Numbered from the stretch's first letter, positions 32,171-41,439 are shown. The stretch: 64,000 nt of DNA from VRUE01 sp963697695 (GCA_963697695.1 OY969094.1:2294001-2358000), one strand, 5' to 3'. Translations and numbers: made by a program. Notes: generated by a model not told the origin, from the sequence alone.

Positions 32171-33355
32171 ATGCTCAAGACTCGCCTTGCCCTGGCGGCT
32201 CTTCTTGCCGCCGCGGCGGCGCTGATCGTGCTGCTTGCAGCCGGCGCGGCGCCTGCCCAGGATCTCGAATCGAAGCTCGACGCCAAGGAAGCGAAGCTTT
32301 CGAAGGCGCAGGACCGCTCGGGCGTGCTGACGACGACGATCTCCCGTTACGGAGACCGCATCGACCGCTTGACCACCGAGGTTGCGGCGCTGCGCAATCG
32401 CGAGGCGGCGGTCGAAGCTCGCCTCAGCGCCAAGCAGGCCGAACTCGACCACGCAGTCGCCGAGCTCGACGTCGCCAAGAAACGCCTGGCGGTGATGAGG
32501 GCCCACCTGAAGCGGGCGCTGATCGCGCTGCGCGAGCGCCTCGTCGCGATCTATGAGACCGGGACGCCGGACGTCCTCAGCGTCATCGTCAGCGCCGAGG
32601 GCTACGACGACTTCGTCAACCACGCCGAGTACCTGAACCGGATCCACGGTATGGACGAGGCGATCGTCAGCCGCGTGAGGGAACTGCGCGACCAGGTGAA
32701 GCGCACCGTCGCCCGCCTGCGCGACGCGAAGAACCGGATCGAGGCGGCCCGCGATGCGATCGCGGCCGAAGAGGCGGCGCTCTCGAACGCCCGTGCGGCG
32801 GTGCAGCAGCGCCAGTCGGCTCTGGTCGCCACGCGGGGCAAGCGGGTCACCGCGCTGGAGAGGATCCGCGAGACCGAAGAGGAGCTGCACGGCGATGTCG
32901 CCGCGATCCAGGCCGAACTGGCGGCGACCCTGGGCGGGACCGCCTCGGCGCCGCTGCCGGCTGGGCCGATTCGCTACGGGTCCGGCCAGCTGATCTGGCC
33001 GGTCGACGGCCCGGTGGTCTCCGCTTACGGGATGCGCTGGGGCCGGATGCACGAGGGGATCGATATCGCGGTCCCGGCCGGCACTCCGATCCGCGCCGCT
33101 GCCTCGGGATCGGTCGTGCTGATGCAGTCCGATGCCGAAAGCGGCGGCTACGGCAACTTCACCTGCCTCGATCACGGCGGCGGTCTACAGACCTGTTACG
33201 CCCACCAGTCCTCCTTCGCCACGAGCTCGGGGCAGAGCGTCTCGCAGGGAGCCGTGATCGGCTACGTCGGCTGCACCGGGCACTGCTACGGCGATCACCT
33301 CCACTTCGAGGTGAGGATCAACGGCGCCTCGACGGATCCGCTCGGCTACCTGTAG
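32171..33355 (+). CDS. Secreted M23 peptidase with coiled coil (EnvC/NlpD-like)
   Basis: 394 residues: signal peptide 1-29 (ALLAAAAALIVLLAAGAAPAQ), a coiled coil from about 30 to 255, then a lysostaphin-type M23 peptidase domain (about 275-394). Metal motifs are HEGIDIAVPAGTPI (H and D) and GDHLHFEVRING. All ligands are present, so it may cut peptidoglycan itself rather than only activate amidases. TAGCCT (32156-32161) is 9 bases before the ATG. Its role is probably cell separation or wall remodelling. Confidence 0.9.
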   Translation: MLKTRLALAALLAAAAALIVLLAAGAAPAQDLESKLDAKEAKLSKAQDRSGVLTTTISRYGDRIDRLTTEVAALRNREAAVEARLSAKQAELDHAVAELDVAKKRLAVMRAHLKRALIALRERLVAIYETGTPDVLSVIVSAEGYDDFVNHAEYLNRIHGMDEAIVSRVRELRDQVKRTVARLRDAKNRIEAARDAIAAEEAALSNARAAVQQRQSALVATRGKRVTALERIRETEEELHGDVAAIQAELAATLGGTASAPLPAGPIRYGSGQLIWPVDGPVVSAYGMRWGRMHEGIDIAVPAGTPIRAAASGSVVLMQSDAESGGYGNFTCLDHGGGLQTCYAHQSSFATSSGQSVSQGAVIGYVGCTGHCYGDHLHFEVRINGASTDPLGYL

Positions 33356-33463
33356 CCAAGCGCCGTTAGCCGCCTTTACTCAAAATTTCTCGAAAATCCA
33401 ATTATTCAGTAGGTCTTTAGGGTAAGCCCCTGCGACCCTGGGTAGAGCGATGAGGCGACCGGG

Positions 33464-34174
33464 ATGATTCGCCAGGCTCACACCTATCTTGCAGGCGCGG
33501 TTTCGGGCACGGCCCTGGTCGCGGCGGCCGTCGTCGCCTTCGTCCTGCTCGTCTCCCTGCAGGCCCTGCGTGACTGGCCGCTGGCAGAGATCGGCGGTGG
33601 AGACGACGGTGCATCTGTCTCTGACGCACGGCCCGCTCCCAGCGGACCGGCTGCGACCTCAGGCGCTGCGGGAGGACTGGCCGGCGGGCCGGCGGGGCCG
33701 GCCGGCGACAAAGCCGGCCGCGACGGCGATTCCCGCACGCTCGGACTGGTCGGCGACGGCGGCACTCGAGCCAGCGCCAACCCGGCTCCTTCGATCGAGG
33801 CCCCGGCGGGGGGCCCCGGTTCGGTTCCCGGTGCCGATGTTCCCGCGAGCGGTTCTCCATCTCCGGCCTCGTCCCAACCTAGAGACGCCGGCAGCAGTGG
33901 GGGAAACGGCAATGGCAGTAGCGGTGGACCCAGCTCATCGTCTGCCGGCGGAGGAGCCGGCAGCGGAACGTCAACCTCCGGGGCGGTAACGGGGGCGGTC
34001 AACAACACCGTCACCGAAGTCGACAAAGTCGTGGGCGGGGCGCTGGGCGAAACCGGGGTTACCCAGGTGACCGAAGATGTCGTCGACGACGTCGCCGGGC
34101 CCAGCTCGCCGGTCGGCAAAACCGTCGACAAAGTCGTGGAAACGGTCGGCGGGCTTCTCGGCGGCAAACGCTGA
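33464..34174 (+). CDS. Low-complexity membrane-anchored envelope protein
   Basis: 236 residues with one membrane helix (about 9-33), then 120 residues rich in Gly, Ser, Ala and Pro. The C-terminal region carries a repeated valine/aspartate motif (TEVDKVVGGALGE, TVDKVVETVGGLL). This layout suggests a wall-spanning or surface-exposed linker protein. The preceding 108 bases (33356-33463) are unusually AT-rich and hold two GGGTA boxes (33420, 33440), a likely promoter region. No family recognised. Confidence 0.6.
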   Translation: MIRQAHTYLAGAVSGTALVAAAVVAFVLLVSLQALRDWPLAEIGGGDDGASVSDARPAPSGPAATSGAAGGLAGGPAGPAGDKAGRDGDSRTLGLVGDGGTRASANPAPSIEAPAGGPGSVPGADVPASGSPSPASSQPRDAGSSGGNGNGSSGGPSSSSAGGGAGSGTSTSGAVTGAVNNTVTEVDKVVGGALGETGVTQVTEDVVDDVAGPSSPVGKTVDKVVETVGGLLGGKR

Positions 34175-34232
34175 GGGTGCGCTGAGGCACCGCTCGCCGT
34201 AACTCCGCTCTCAACCGTCACAATGCCGTCCG

Positions 34233-35507
34233 ATGGCGGAGCGCGGACAGGCCGGCGCAGTGGCTGACCCGATCGAGGGTTCGCCTGTCTACCCGGCGGG
34301 GAGCCGGGTCAACGAGCGCGGCCGGATCGAGATCGGCGGTTGCGATCTGGTCGATCTCGCAGCCGAGTTCGGCACACCCGCGTACGTGTACTCCGAGGAT
34401 GACCTGCGCACCCGCGCACGGGCGATCCAGGCTGCCTTCTCCGAGCGCACCGACAGCTTCGAGGTCGTCTACGCGAGCAAGGCCTTCCCTTGCACGGCAG
34501 CGCTGCGGATCTTCGCCGAGGAAGGCCTCTCCTGCGACGTCGCCTCCGGTGGCGAGCTCCACCTGGCGCTTCGCGCAGGCTTCGACGCCGAGCGGATCTA
34601 CATGCACGGCAACAACAAGAGCGAGGCGGAGCTGGAACAGGCTCTGGCGGCCGGGGTCGGCCACGTGATCGTCGACTCGCTCGACGAGATCGAGAGGCTC
34701 GAGCGCATTGCCGCCGGCCGGCCGCAGCGCGTCCTCCTGCGCGTGACGCCCGGGATACGTCCCGACACGCACCACCGCATCGCCACCGGCCAGGAGGACT
34801 CGAAGTTCGGCATCCCGCTGGCTGAGCTTCCCCGGGCCGTCGAGCGTTGCGCAGAGGCCGGGCTCGACGTGCGGGGACTGCACGCCCACATCGGCTCGCA
34901 GGTGTTCGAGCTGGACGTCTACGACACCCTGGCCGAAGTGATGACCGCTGCCGGCGACTACCCCGTCGTCAACATGGGCGGCGGATTCGCCGTCGCGTAC
35001 ACGCGCGACCAGCGCCCGCCGGTGCCGGCCGCCTACGCCGAGGCGATGCTCGAGCGCCTGCCTTCGGGGATCAAGGTCCTCTGCGAGCCCGGACGCTCAC
35101 TCGTCGCCAACGCCGGCGTCTCGATCTACACAGTGGGCACGGTCAAGGACGTGCCGGGCGTGCGCAAGTACGTCGCCGTCGACGGGGGGATGTCGGACAA
35201 CATTCGCCCGATGCTCTACGACGCCGTCTACGAAGCCGAGATCGCCGATCGCATCGGCGACTCGACCCCTTGCCGGCTGGTCGGCATGCACTGCGAGTCG
35301 GGGGACATCCTGGTCAGGGAGGCGAGGCTGGAGGATCCCCGGGTCGGCGACGTGCTGGTCACTCCTGCCACCGGCGCCTACGGTCACGCGATGGCCAGCA
35401 ACTACAACGGCGTCCTGCGTCCGCCGGTGATCTTCTGCCGCGATGGGGACGCCCGCGTCGTGGTGCGGCGCGAGACCTATGAGGACCTGACCTCGCGCGA
35501 TGTCTGA
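34233..35507 (+). CDS. lysA: Diaminopimelate decarboxylase
   Basis: A 424-residue PLP enzyme making L-lysine from meso-diaminopimelate. PLP lysine K83 lies in VVYASKAFPC. Further motifs are GLHAHIGSQ, NMGGGFAVAY, LCEPGRSLVANAG and the active-site CESGDILVREARL. It is the first gene of lysA-hom-thrC-thrB: the hom start overlaps by 8 bases. The first 20 residues are an extension before the usual start region. In actinobacteria argS often precedes this gene; here a low-complexity protein does. Confidence 0.94.
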   Translation: MAERGQAGAVADPIEGSPVYPAGSRVNERGRIEIGGCDLVDLAAEFGTPAYVYSEDDLRTRARAIQAAFSERTDSFEVVYASKAFPCTAALRIFAEEGLSCDVASGGELHLALRAGFDAERIYMHGNNKSEAELEQALAAGVGHVIVDSLDEIERLERIAAGRPQRVLLRVTPGIRPDTHHRIATGQEDSKFGIPLAELPRAVERCAEAGLDVRGLHAHIGSQVFELDVYDTLAEVMTAAGDYPVVNMGGGFAVAYTRDQRPPVPAAYAEAMLERLPSGIKVLCEPGRSLVANAGVSIYTVGTVKDVPGVRKYVAVDGGMSDNIRPMLYDAVYEAEIADRIGDSTPCRLVGMHCESGDILVREARLEDPRVGDVLVTPATGAYGHAMASNYNGVLRPPVIFCRDGDARVVVRRETYEDLTSRDV

Positions 35508-36723
35508 TCCAGTCCGCATTGGGCTGCTGGGACGCGGCACGGTGGGTGCTGCCTTCGCCGATCTCGTCGGCGAGCGCGCCGCCGCGATCGAGGCCGCAAC
35601 CGGCAGGCGTCCGGAGATCTCGGGAATCCTCACTCGCTCCGAGGGGAACTTCGACGAGATCCTCGAGACCTCCGAGCTGATCGTCGAGCTGATCGGCGGC
35701 ACCGACCCCGCTCGCGCTCACGTGATCGATGCGCTGCGGGCCGGCAAACCGGTGGTGACCGCGAACAAGCAGCTGCTGGCGCGGCACGGAGATGAGCTGT
35801 TCGGGATTGCCCGCGAGGCGGGCGTGCAGCTTCGCTTCGAGGCGGCGGTCGCCGGCGTGATCCCGATCGTGCGGGTGATCCAGGAGAGCTTTGCCGCAAC
35901 CGAGATCGCCAAGGTCTTCGGCATCGTCAACGGGACCACCAACTTCATCCTCAGTGAGATGGCGGCCACTGGAGCTCCGTATGAGGAGGTCCTTGCCCGG
36001 GCCCAGGAGCTGGGCTACGCCGAGGCCGACCCGGACAACGACGTCAGCGGTGCCGATGCTGCCGCGAAGATGGCGATCCTCGCCCGCCTTGCCTTCCACA
36101 CGCCGGTGACGCTCGAGGAGGTCGCCTACGAGGGCATCGAACAGGTCAAACCGGACGACCTCGCCTACGCCAAGGAGCTGGGCCTATCGTTGAAGCTGCT
36201 CGGGGTCGCTGAGCGCCGCGAAGGGGGGATCAGCGTCCGGGTCTTTCCCTGCTTCCTCTATGGCGGCCACCCCCTCGCCCCGGTCGAGGGCCCCTTCAAC
36301 GCGGTGATGGTCGAGGCGCCGGAGATCACCGAGGTGACGATGTCGGGCCCCGGCGCGGGGGGAATCCAGACCGCCTCGGCTGTGCTTGGCGACGTCGTCT
36401 CGATCCTCAGCGGCGATGCGCCCGTTCACGAGACGCGCCAGAAGCTGCCGATCGTCACCGACGTCACCTCCTCCTTCTACCTGCACCTGGCGGTGGTGGA
36501 CCGCCCCGGCGTGCTGGCTCAGATCGCCCATGTGCTGGGCGACAAAGACGTCTCGGTGAAGAGCGTCGTCCAGCGTGGCGTCGGCGACGACACCCGCTTG
36601 GTCATGGTCATCCACGAGTGCTTAGAGTCGCGCTTCGCGGCGGCGCTGGAGGAGATCGAGGGCCTCGACGTGCTCCGGTCCGCGCCCAGGGCCATTCGCG
36701 TGATCGAAGAGGAGTTCGTGTGA
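35500..36723 (+). CDS. hom: Homoserine dehydrogenase with C-terminal ACT domain
   Basis: A 407-residue NAD(P)H-dependent enzyme reducing aspartate semialdehyde to homoserine. The Rossmann loop is GLLGRGTVGAA; VTANKQLLARHG, FGIVNGTTNFIL and GYAEADPDNDVSGADAAAKMAIL are the catalytic-domain signatures. The C-terminal ACT domain (about 325-405, FYLHLAVVDRPGVLAQIAHVLGD) implies feedback control, typically by threonine. It overlaps lysA by 8 bases and is followed by thrC after 7. Confidence 0.95.
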   Translation: MSDPVRIGLLGRGTVGAAFADLVGERAAAIEAATGRRPEISGILTRSEGNFDEILETSELIVELIGGTDPARAHVIDALRAGKPVVTANKQLLARHGDELFGIAREAGVQLRFEAAVAGVIPIVRVIQESFAATEIAKVFGIVNGTTNFILSEMAATGAPYEEVLARAQELGYAEADPDNDVSGADAAAKMAILARLAFHTPVTLEEVAYEGIEQVKPDDLAYAKELGLSLKLLGVAERREGGISVRVFPCFLYGGHPLAPVEGPFNAVMVEAPEITEVTMSGPGAGGIQTASAVLGDVVSILSGDAPVHETRQKLPIVTDVTSSFYLHLAVVDRPGVLAQIAHVLGDKDVSVKSVVQRGVGDDTRLVMVIHECLESRFAAALEEIEGLDVLRSAPRAIRVIEEEFV

Positions 36724-36730
36724 GGGCGGC

Positions 36731-37765
36731 ATGCCCGCTGCGCTGATCGAGCGCTACCGGGAGCGGCTGTCGCTGGAGCCGGGAGACCCGGTGGTGACGC
36801 TGAACGAGGGATCGACGCCGCTGATCGAGGCGCCGCGCCTCTCCGAGCGGCTCGGTGTCCGCACCTACCTGAAGTTCGAGGGTGCGAACCCGACCGGAAG
36901 CTTCAAGGACCGCGGGATGACGGTTGCGGTCTCGCGGGCGAAGGGGAGGGGGGCGGAGGCGGTGATCTGCGCCTCGACCGGCAACACCGCTGCGAGCGCC
37001 GCCGCTTATGCGGCCAGGGCCGGAATGCGAGGAGCGGTGATCGTGCCGGAGGGGAAGATCGCGATCGGCAAGCTCGCCCAGGCGCTGATGCACGGGGCGC
37101 GCGTCGTCGCCCTGCAGGGGAACTTCGACGATGCGCTGCGCATCGTCCGCGACCTCGCCGAGAAGCACCCGATCGAGCTCGTCAACTCGGTCAACCCGCA
37201 CCGGATCGAAGGGCAGAAGACCGCGGCCTTCGAGGTGGTCGAGGAGCTCGGCGAAGCACCTGGGGCGCTCGCGATTCCGGTCGGCAACGCCGGCAACGTG
37301 ACCGCCTACTGGCGTGGCTTCCAGGAGGCCGGCACCGCGCCCGTGCTCTACGGCTTCCAGGCCGAGGGGGCGGCACCCCTCGTCGTGGGTGCTCCGGTCG
37401 CCAACCCCGAGACGGTGGCCTCCGCGATCCGCATCGGCAACCCGGCCCGCTGGGAGGAGGCGATGGACGCCTTCACCGCTTCGCGGGGCAGGGTCGCTGC
37501 GGTCAGCGACGAGCAGATCCTCGATGCCTATCGCTGGCTTGCGGCCGGAGAAGGCGTCTTCTGCGAGCCCGCCTCCGCCGCTTCGGTGGCGGGCCTGCTC
37601 GCTCACGGCCTGCCCGTGGTCGAGGGCGAGGCCCCGCCCGAGTCGGTCGTCTGCGTCCTCACCGGCCATGGCCTCAAGGACCCCGATACGGCGCTGTCGA
37701 AAGCGCCATCGGTGATCAACTGCGAGAACGACCTCGGCGCGGTCGAGCGCGCCGTCTTCGCGTGA
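36731..37765 (+). CDS. thrC: Threonine synthase
   Basis: A 344-residue PLP enzyme converting O-phosphohomoserine to threonine. PLP lysine K59 is in NPTGSFKDRGM. The phosphate loop is VGNAGNVTAYW; STGNTAASAAAYAARAG is the asparagine loop. The length is that of the short actinobacterial class. Its stop overlaps the thrB start (GTGA at 37762-37765). Confidence 0.95.
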   Translation: MPAALIERYRERLSLEPGDPVVTLNEGSTPLIEAPRLSERLGVRTYLKFEGANPTGSFKDRGMTVAVSRAKGRGAEAVICASTGNTAASAAAYAARAGMRGAVIVPEGKIAIGKLAQALMHGARVVALQGNFDDALRIVRDLAEKHPIELVNSVNPHRIEGQKTAAFEVVEELGEAPGALAIPVGNAGNVTAYWRGFQEAGTAPVLYGFQAEGAAPLVVGAPVANPETVASAIRIGNPARWEEAMDAFTASRGRVAAVSDEQILDAYRWLAAGEGVFCEPASAASVAGLLAHGLPVVEGEAPPESVVCVLTGHGLKDPDTALSKAPSVINCENDLGAVERAVFA

Positions 37766-38643
37766 CGGCACGGCGGCGCCTGGTTCGCGTCCCCGCCTCG
37801 TCGGCCAATCTCGGTCCGGGCTACGACGTGCTGGCGGCAGCGGTCGAGCTGTACCTGGAGCTGGAGGTCGAGGAGACCGGCGATTTCTCCTTTGACTCCG
37901 GTGGGCTCGATGTCCCGGGCGATCGCGAGAACCTGGTGGTGCGGGCCTTCGAGAGTCTGCACCCGGCCGACGGGATCGCCTTCCGGCTGAACAGCGAGAT
38001 CCCGCTCGCCCGCGGTCTCGGTTCCAGCGCCGCGGCGATCGTCGCCGGCCTCTTCGCCGCCGACCATCTCTTCGAGCTGGCCCTCTCGAAGGAGGAGATG
38101 CTGGGCCGGGCGACCGAGCTGGAGGGGCATCCCGACAATGTCGCCGCAGCGATCTACGGTGGCTTCGTCATCTGCGGCACGGACGGAGATGGGGGGACTT
38201 CTGCAGCGCGCTTCGATCCGCCGGGAGGGCTCGAGGGTGTCGCCGTGATCCCAGCTGAGGCGGTCTCGACCAAGCGCGCCCGCGAGGCGATTCCCGGCCA
38301 GATCCCGCTCGCCGATGCGGTTGCAAATGTCTCTGCCGCGTCGCGACTGGTTCTCGGCCTGCAGCGCGCCGACCTCGATCTCGTCGGCGACGGTCTCGCC
38401 GACCGCATCCACCAGGAGCAGAGGCGCGATCTCTACCCACGCTCGATGGAGCTCGTCGATGCTGCCGCCGAGGTCGGTGCGCTGGGCGCGACGATCTCGG
38501 GCGCCGGTCCCACGGTCCTCGTCTGGACCACCTGGCAGGACGCCGGCAAGGTCGCCGAAGAGCTGGAGCGGCGCTGTGCCGGCTGGGCCGAGGTCCGTCG
38601 CCTTCCCTTCAGCCCCCACGGTGCCGACGTCCCCGAGCTCTAG
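37762..38643 (+). CDS. thrB: Homoserine kinase
   Basis: A 293-residue GHMP kinase phosphorylating homoserine. Motif 1 is VPASSANLGPGYD, the ATP loop is PLARGLGSSAAA and motif 3 is GATISGAGPTVL. The GTG start overlaps thrC. It completes the threonine branch from aspartate semialdehyde, with lysA for the lysine branch in the same transcript. Confidence 0.95.
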   Translation: MTARRRLVRVPASSANLGPGYDVLAAAVELYLELEVEETGDFSFDSGGLDVPGDRENLVVRAFESLHPADGIAFRLNSEIPLARGLGSSAAAIVAGLFAADHLFELALSKEEMLGRATELEGHPDNVAAAIYGGFVICGTDGDGGTSAARFDPPGGLEGVAVIPAEAVSTKRAREAIPGQIPLADAVANVSAASRLVLGLQRADLDLVGDGLADRIHQEQRRDLYPRSMELVDAAAEVGALGATISGAGPTVLVWTTWQDAGKVAEELERRCAGWAEVRRLPFSPHGADVPEL

Positions 38644-38647
38644 CCCG

Positions 38648-39025
38648 ATGGACTGGATGATCCAGATCGGCCTGATCGAGCTGGCGCTCGGCGGCCTGCT
38701 CGGCTGGGCAATGGTGATTCGCGCGGAGCAGCCGAAGTGGCTGCGCCGGATCGGCGTCGTCGCCCCGCAGCGGATTCGCCAGGTCCACCTCGACTACGTG
38801 ATGATGGGCCTGATCCTGATCGGGGTCGGGCTGGCGGTTCCCGACCTGCCGACGGCGGTTGCGATCGCCCTCGTCTTCGGCACCGTGGTCAACCCTCTCC
38901 TCTTCGTTCCCCTCGCCTTCGATCCCGATGCGGAGAAGCGCCTCTGGTACCGCTCGCTGGCGGTCGTCTCCTTCATCGGCGTCAGCGGCGGCCTGGTTGC
39001 CGCCGCGATCGTCGGCCCCGGCTGA
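38648..39025 (+). CDS. Small four-helix membrane protein
   Basis: A 125-residue integral membrane protein with four hydrophobic helices (about 4-24, 48-66, 67-86, 100-122), starting 4 bases after thrB. The loop VAPQRIRQVHLDYVMMGLILIGVGL between helices 1 and 2 resembles the HabB/StyC isomerase-like group of small membrane proteins, but the similarity is slight. It is probably co-transcribed with the threonine genes; function unknown. Confidence 0.65.
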   Translation: MDWMIQIGLIELALGGLLGWAMVIRAEQPKWLRRIGVVAPQRIRQVHLDYVMMGLILIGVGLAVPDLPTAVAIALVFGTVVNPLLFVPLAFDPDAEKRLWYRSLAVVSFIGVSGGLVAAAIVGPG

Positions 39026-39069
39026 GCTGATCCTTCTCGCAACGCCGGAGCGGCGGCTACGCTCAGCGC

Positions 39070-40098
39070 GTGAATACGAGCTGGAGAGCGATCGGGGCGG
39101 CGATCGTCGTCGCCGCTTTCCTCATCGCTCCGGCGACCTCACAGGCGACGCTCGTCTTCACCCGCAACCCACTGAACCCGGTGGTCTTCGCAGCTGCCGA
39201 TGACGGCTCGGGAGCGCACCGCATCGGTCCCGGGACCAACCCGCGGGTCTCGCCGGACGGGCAGACGGTCGTCTTCCTCCGCGAGAGCAATGGCAAAGGC
39301 CCCTCGCGGCTGATGGTGGCGCCGGCCGCTGGGGGAGCGGTCCGGATGCTCGCCCTCAACTGGCAGGACGGCGACGTCTTCGCATGGTCGCCCGACTCGG
39401 CCACCATCGCGGTGCCGCTCGGTCCCGAGATCGGCCGTCTCTGGCTGACCGCGATCGACGTCGCCAGCGGCGCCCAGGACCCGATCGTCCGCGGCTACTT
39501 CAGCGGTGTCAGCTTCGCTCCGGAAGGAGGACAGCTCGTCTACGGACGGGCGAGCAACGAAGACTTTCCACAACGCAGCGACGTCTACCGGGCATCGCTC
39601 AACGGTGGGGAGCCGGTCCGCCTCACCCGCGATCAACGTTCCCGGAGCCCTCTCTGGGGCCCGGACGGGAAGATCGTCTTCGTCAAGCAGCTCGGCGAGA
39701 AACGGCGCCGCTACGGCCCCAAGAACGACCTCTTCCTGATCGACCCGGAGGGGAGTGGCCTCAGGCGGATCACCCACACCGTGGTCGGACCGCTGCTCTT
39801 CGGTCTCACCCCGACCGATTGGTCGGCGGATGGCAGGCGCCTGCTCGCCGAGTTCGGCGGCCAGGACACGAGCTACGCGGTCACGGTCAACCCTCGGACG
39901 GGCCTCGAAAGAACGCTGACGCGGGAGCGCGAGGTCGGCTTCGTCGGAGCCGCTCTCTCCAGTGACGGCAGCACCGTCCTCGGTGCGCTCGGCGGCTTCG
40001 AACCTGGGCCCGGCCACAAGGTCGTCAGCATCCCCTATGCGGGGGGCAAACCCACGCTGCTGGCGAGGAACGCCTCCGAACCGGACTGGAGCCGCTGA
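39070..40098 (+). CDS. Secreted TolB-like beta-propeller protein
   Basis: 342 residues: signal peptide (about 1-27, ending SQA) and repeated blades with the TolB/PD40 pattern (NPRVSPDGQTVVFLRE, FAWSPDSATIAVPLG, VSFAPEGGQLVYG, SPLWGPDGKIVFV, PTDWSADGRRLLAEF). About six blades can be counted. There is no peptidase domain. It is probably an extracytoplasmic binding or scaffolding protein. The GTG start follows TACGCT (39058-39063) by 6 bases. Confidence 0.78.
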   Translation: MNTSWRAIGAAIVVAAFLIAPATSQATLVFTRNPLNPVVFAAADDGSGAHRIGPGTNPRVSPDGQTVVFLRESNGKGPSRLMVAPAAGGAVRMLALNWQDGDVFAWSPDSATIAVPLGPEIGRLWLTAIDVASGAQDPIVRGYFSGVSFAPEGGQLVYGRASNEDFPQRSDVYRASLNGGEPVRLTRDQRSRSPLWGPDGKIVFVKQLGEKRRRYGPKNDLFLIDPEGSGLRRITHTVVGPLLFGLTPTDWSADGRRLLAEFGGQDTSYAVTVNPRTGLERTLTREREVGFVGAALSSDGSTVLGALGGFEPGPGHKVVSIPYAGGKPTLLARNASEPDWSR

Positions 40099-40123
40099 GC
40101 CGAGCGGCTGATTCGGTCAGGCG

Positions 40124-40465
40124 ATGTTCGTCTACGTCAGCGGTCCGTATTCATCACCTGTCGGCACGCCGGCGGGAGAGGGGGAGGAAGCGATCGCCGC
40201 GAACGTGCGGCGGGCGAACGCGGTCGCGCTCGAGCTGGTCGGGATGGGGCATTCCCCGTTCGTCCCGCACACGATGATGTTCGGCTGGGAGGACCGCGAC
40301 GGGGTCGCACGTGAGGACGCGATGCGCGTCTGCCGCGACTGGGTCGGGCGCTGCGATGCGATCTTCGTCATCGGCAGCTCCCCCGGCGCCGACGCAGAGC
40401 TGGAGGTCGCCGAAGAGCATGGCCTCTCCGTCTATCGGAGCATGGGGGAGGTTCCGCCGGCGTGA
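40124..40465 (+). CDS. Nucleoside 2-deoxyribosyltransferase-like (DUF4406) protein
   Basis: A 113-residue protein with the deoxyribosyltransferase-like fold: MFVYVSGPYSSP at the start, ANVRRANAVALELVGMGHSPFVPH, RDWVGRCDAIFVIGSSPGADAELEVAEEHGLSVY. The acidic residue in GADAELE occupies the position of the catalytic glutamate in nucleoside deoxyribosyltransferases. It overlaps the next gene by 4 bases (GTGA), so the two are coupled. Related folds act on nucleotides or NAD in several bacterial conflict systems; the substrate here is unknown. Confidence 0.75.
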   Translation: MFVYVSGPYSSPVGTPAGEGEEAIAANVRRANAVALELVGMGHSPFVPHTMMFGWEDRDGVAREDAMRVCRDWVGRCDAIFVIGSSPGADAELEVAEEHGLSVYRSMGEVPPA

Positions 40466-40977
40466 GCGAGGCGAAGGCCGGTGGCGACGGCAGCGATGCC
40501 AAAGAGTTTGGAAGCAAAGCTTTCGAGGCATATCTGGCTGAGTACCAGCAGTGTCACGAGAGCTACCGCCACACCTACGCGACGATCTGGCAGGCAGGCT
40601 CGATCTTCGTCGCCGCCTCGGCGGCGATCCTCGGCATAGCGGCATCGGGCAAGGACGGGATCGATCCACTCGTACAGGTGATCGCGCCGCTCCCCTTTCT
40701 CTTCTGGTGGCTCGGGGTATTCCGCCCGATGAACCGCTACGGGGAGCTGAGGAGCGAAAGGGCCGCCGAGATCGAGCAGACGCTCAACGCCTCCGTTCCG
40801 GGTCTGGCGATGAAGCACTCTCAGGCCTATGACGACGCTCGCAAGAGCGAGGGCTTCCTCAGTCGCCTGGTGCGCTTCAAATGGCTATGGCGGCCACGAG
40901 TGAGCGAGGTCGTCAACCTGGTCGGCGTCCTGCTGGTGCTGACCGAGGTCGCCCTGGTCTGGATCCACTACCTCTGA
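40462..40977 (+). CDS. Membrane protein of possible SLATT-like architecture
   Basis: 171 residues: a helical cytoplasmic N-terminus (1-40, AYLAEYQQCHESYRHTYATIW), two close membrane helices (about 43-63 and 70-90) and a helical segment (95-140). A third hydrophobic segment lies at the C-terminus (about 148-171). The helix pair plus soluble helical part recalls SLATT-type membrane effectors, but I cannot confirm it. Coupling to the deoxyribosyltransferase-like gene makes a two-gene unit. Confidence 0.55.
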   Translation: MSEAKAGGDGSDAKEFGSKAFEAYLAEYQQCHESYRHTYATIWQAGSIFVAASAAILGIAASGKDGIDPLVQVIAPLPFLFWWLGVFRPMNRYGELRSERAAEIEQTLNASVPGLAMKHSQAYDDARKSEGFLSRLVRFKWLWRPRVSEVVNLVGVLLVLTEVALVWIHYL

Positions 40978-41038
40978 GGCTCAGACCTTTGCCTGGACCG
41001 GAGACGATCCACGACATCGCGGTATCGTCGCATGCACG

Positions 41039-41413
41039 ATGGCGGACGGATACGCGATCAAGCACCGCGACGAGTTCGAGACGATGGAGGGGTCGGGCGA
41101 GTCGACCTGGCTGCTGGCGCGCAAGGCGCTCGGCACGGCTGCCTTCGGTTACAACCTGGTCGAGATCGGTCCCGGCGGCCGGATCCCCGAGCACGACGAG
41201 TCCAGCAGCGGCCAGGTCGAGCTCTACGCGATCCTCGAGGGCGAGGCGGTGATGCGGCTCGACGGTGAGGACCATCCGGCGCCGGCCGGCACCTTCGCCT
41301 CGATCGAGCCCCCGGTCACCCGCACGATCCTCAACCGCTCCGACGCCCCGGTCACGGCGCTCCTGATCGGCGTCGACCCGAGCGGCAGCTACGAGCCCGC
41401 CTCCTGGGCCTGA
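41039..41413 (+). CDS. Cupin-domain protein
   Basis: A 124-residue single-cupin protein: GGRIPEHDESSSGQVELYAILEGEAVMRLDGEDHPAPAGTFASIEPP. The usual cupin metal motif GxxxxxHxHxxxxE is reduced here (EHDESSSGQVE), so metal binding is uncertain. TATCGT (41023-41028) is 10 bases before the ATG. It is followed by a terminator-like hairpin. Function unknown. Confidence 0.75.
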   Translation: MADGYAIKHRDEFETMEGSGESTWLLARKALGTAAFGYNLVEIGPGGRIPEHDESSSGQVELYAILEGEAVMRLDGEDHPAPAGTFASIEPPVTRTILNRSDAPVTALLIGVDPSGSYEPASWA

Positions 41414-41422
41414 CGCCTAACG

Positions 41423-41439
41423 GGGACGAGTTTCGTCCC
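41423..41439 (+). terminator. Hairpin terminator between cupin gene and gltB
   Basis: GGGACGA (41423-41429) pairs with TCGTCCC (41433-41439) around a 3-nt loop, followed by TATTTG. It starts 10 bases after the cupin stop. Confidence 0.6.

Noticed and set aside
33413..33446. SigB/SigF-type promoter (GTTT-N15-GGGTAT)
   Set aside because: GGGTA boxes exist, but no GTTT is at the required distance.
33356..33463. Possible riboswitch (c-di-AMP or c-di-GMP class) before the low-complexity envelope protein
   Set aside because: The conserved cores of those classes are not present; only AT-rich sequence and two GGGTA boxes can be seen.
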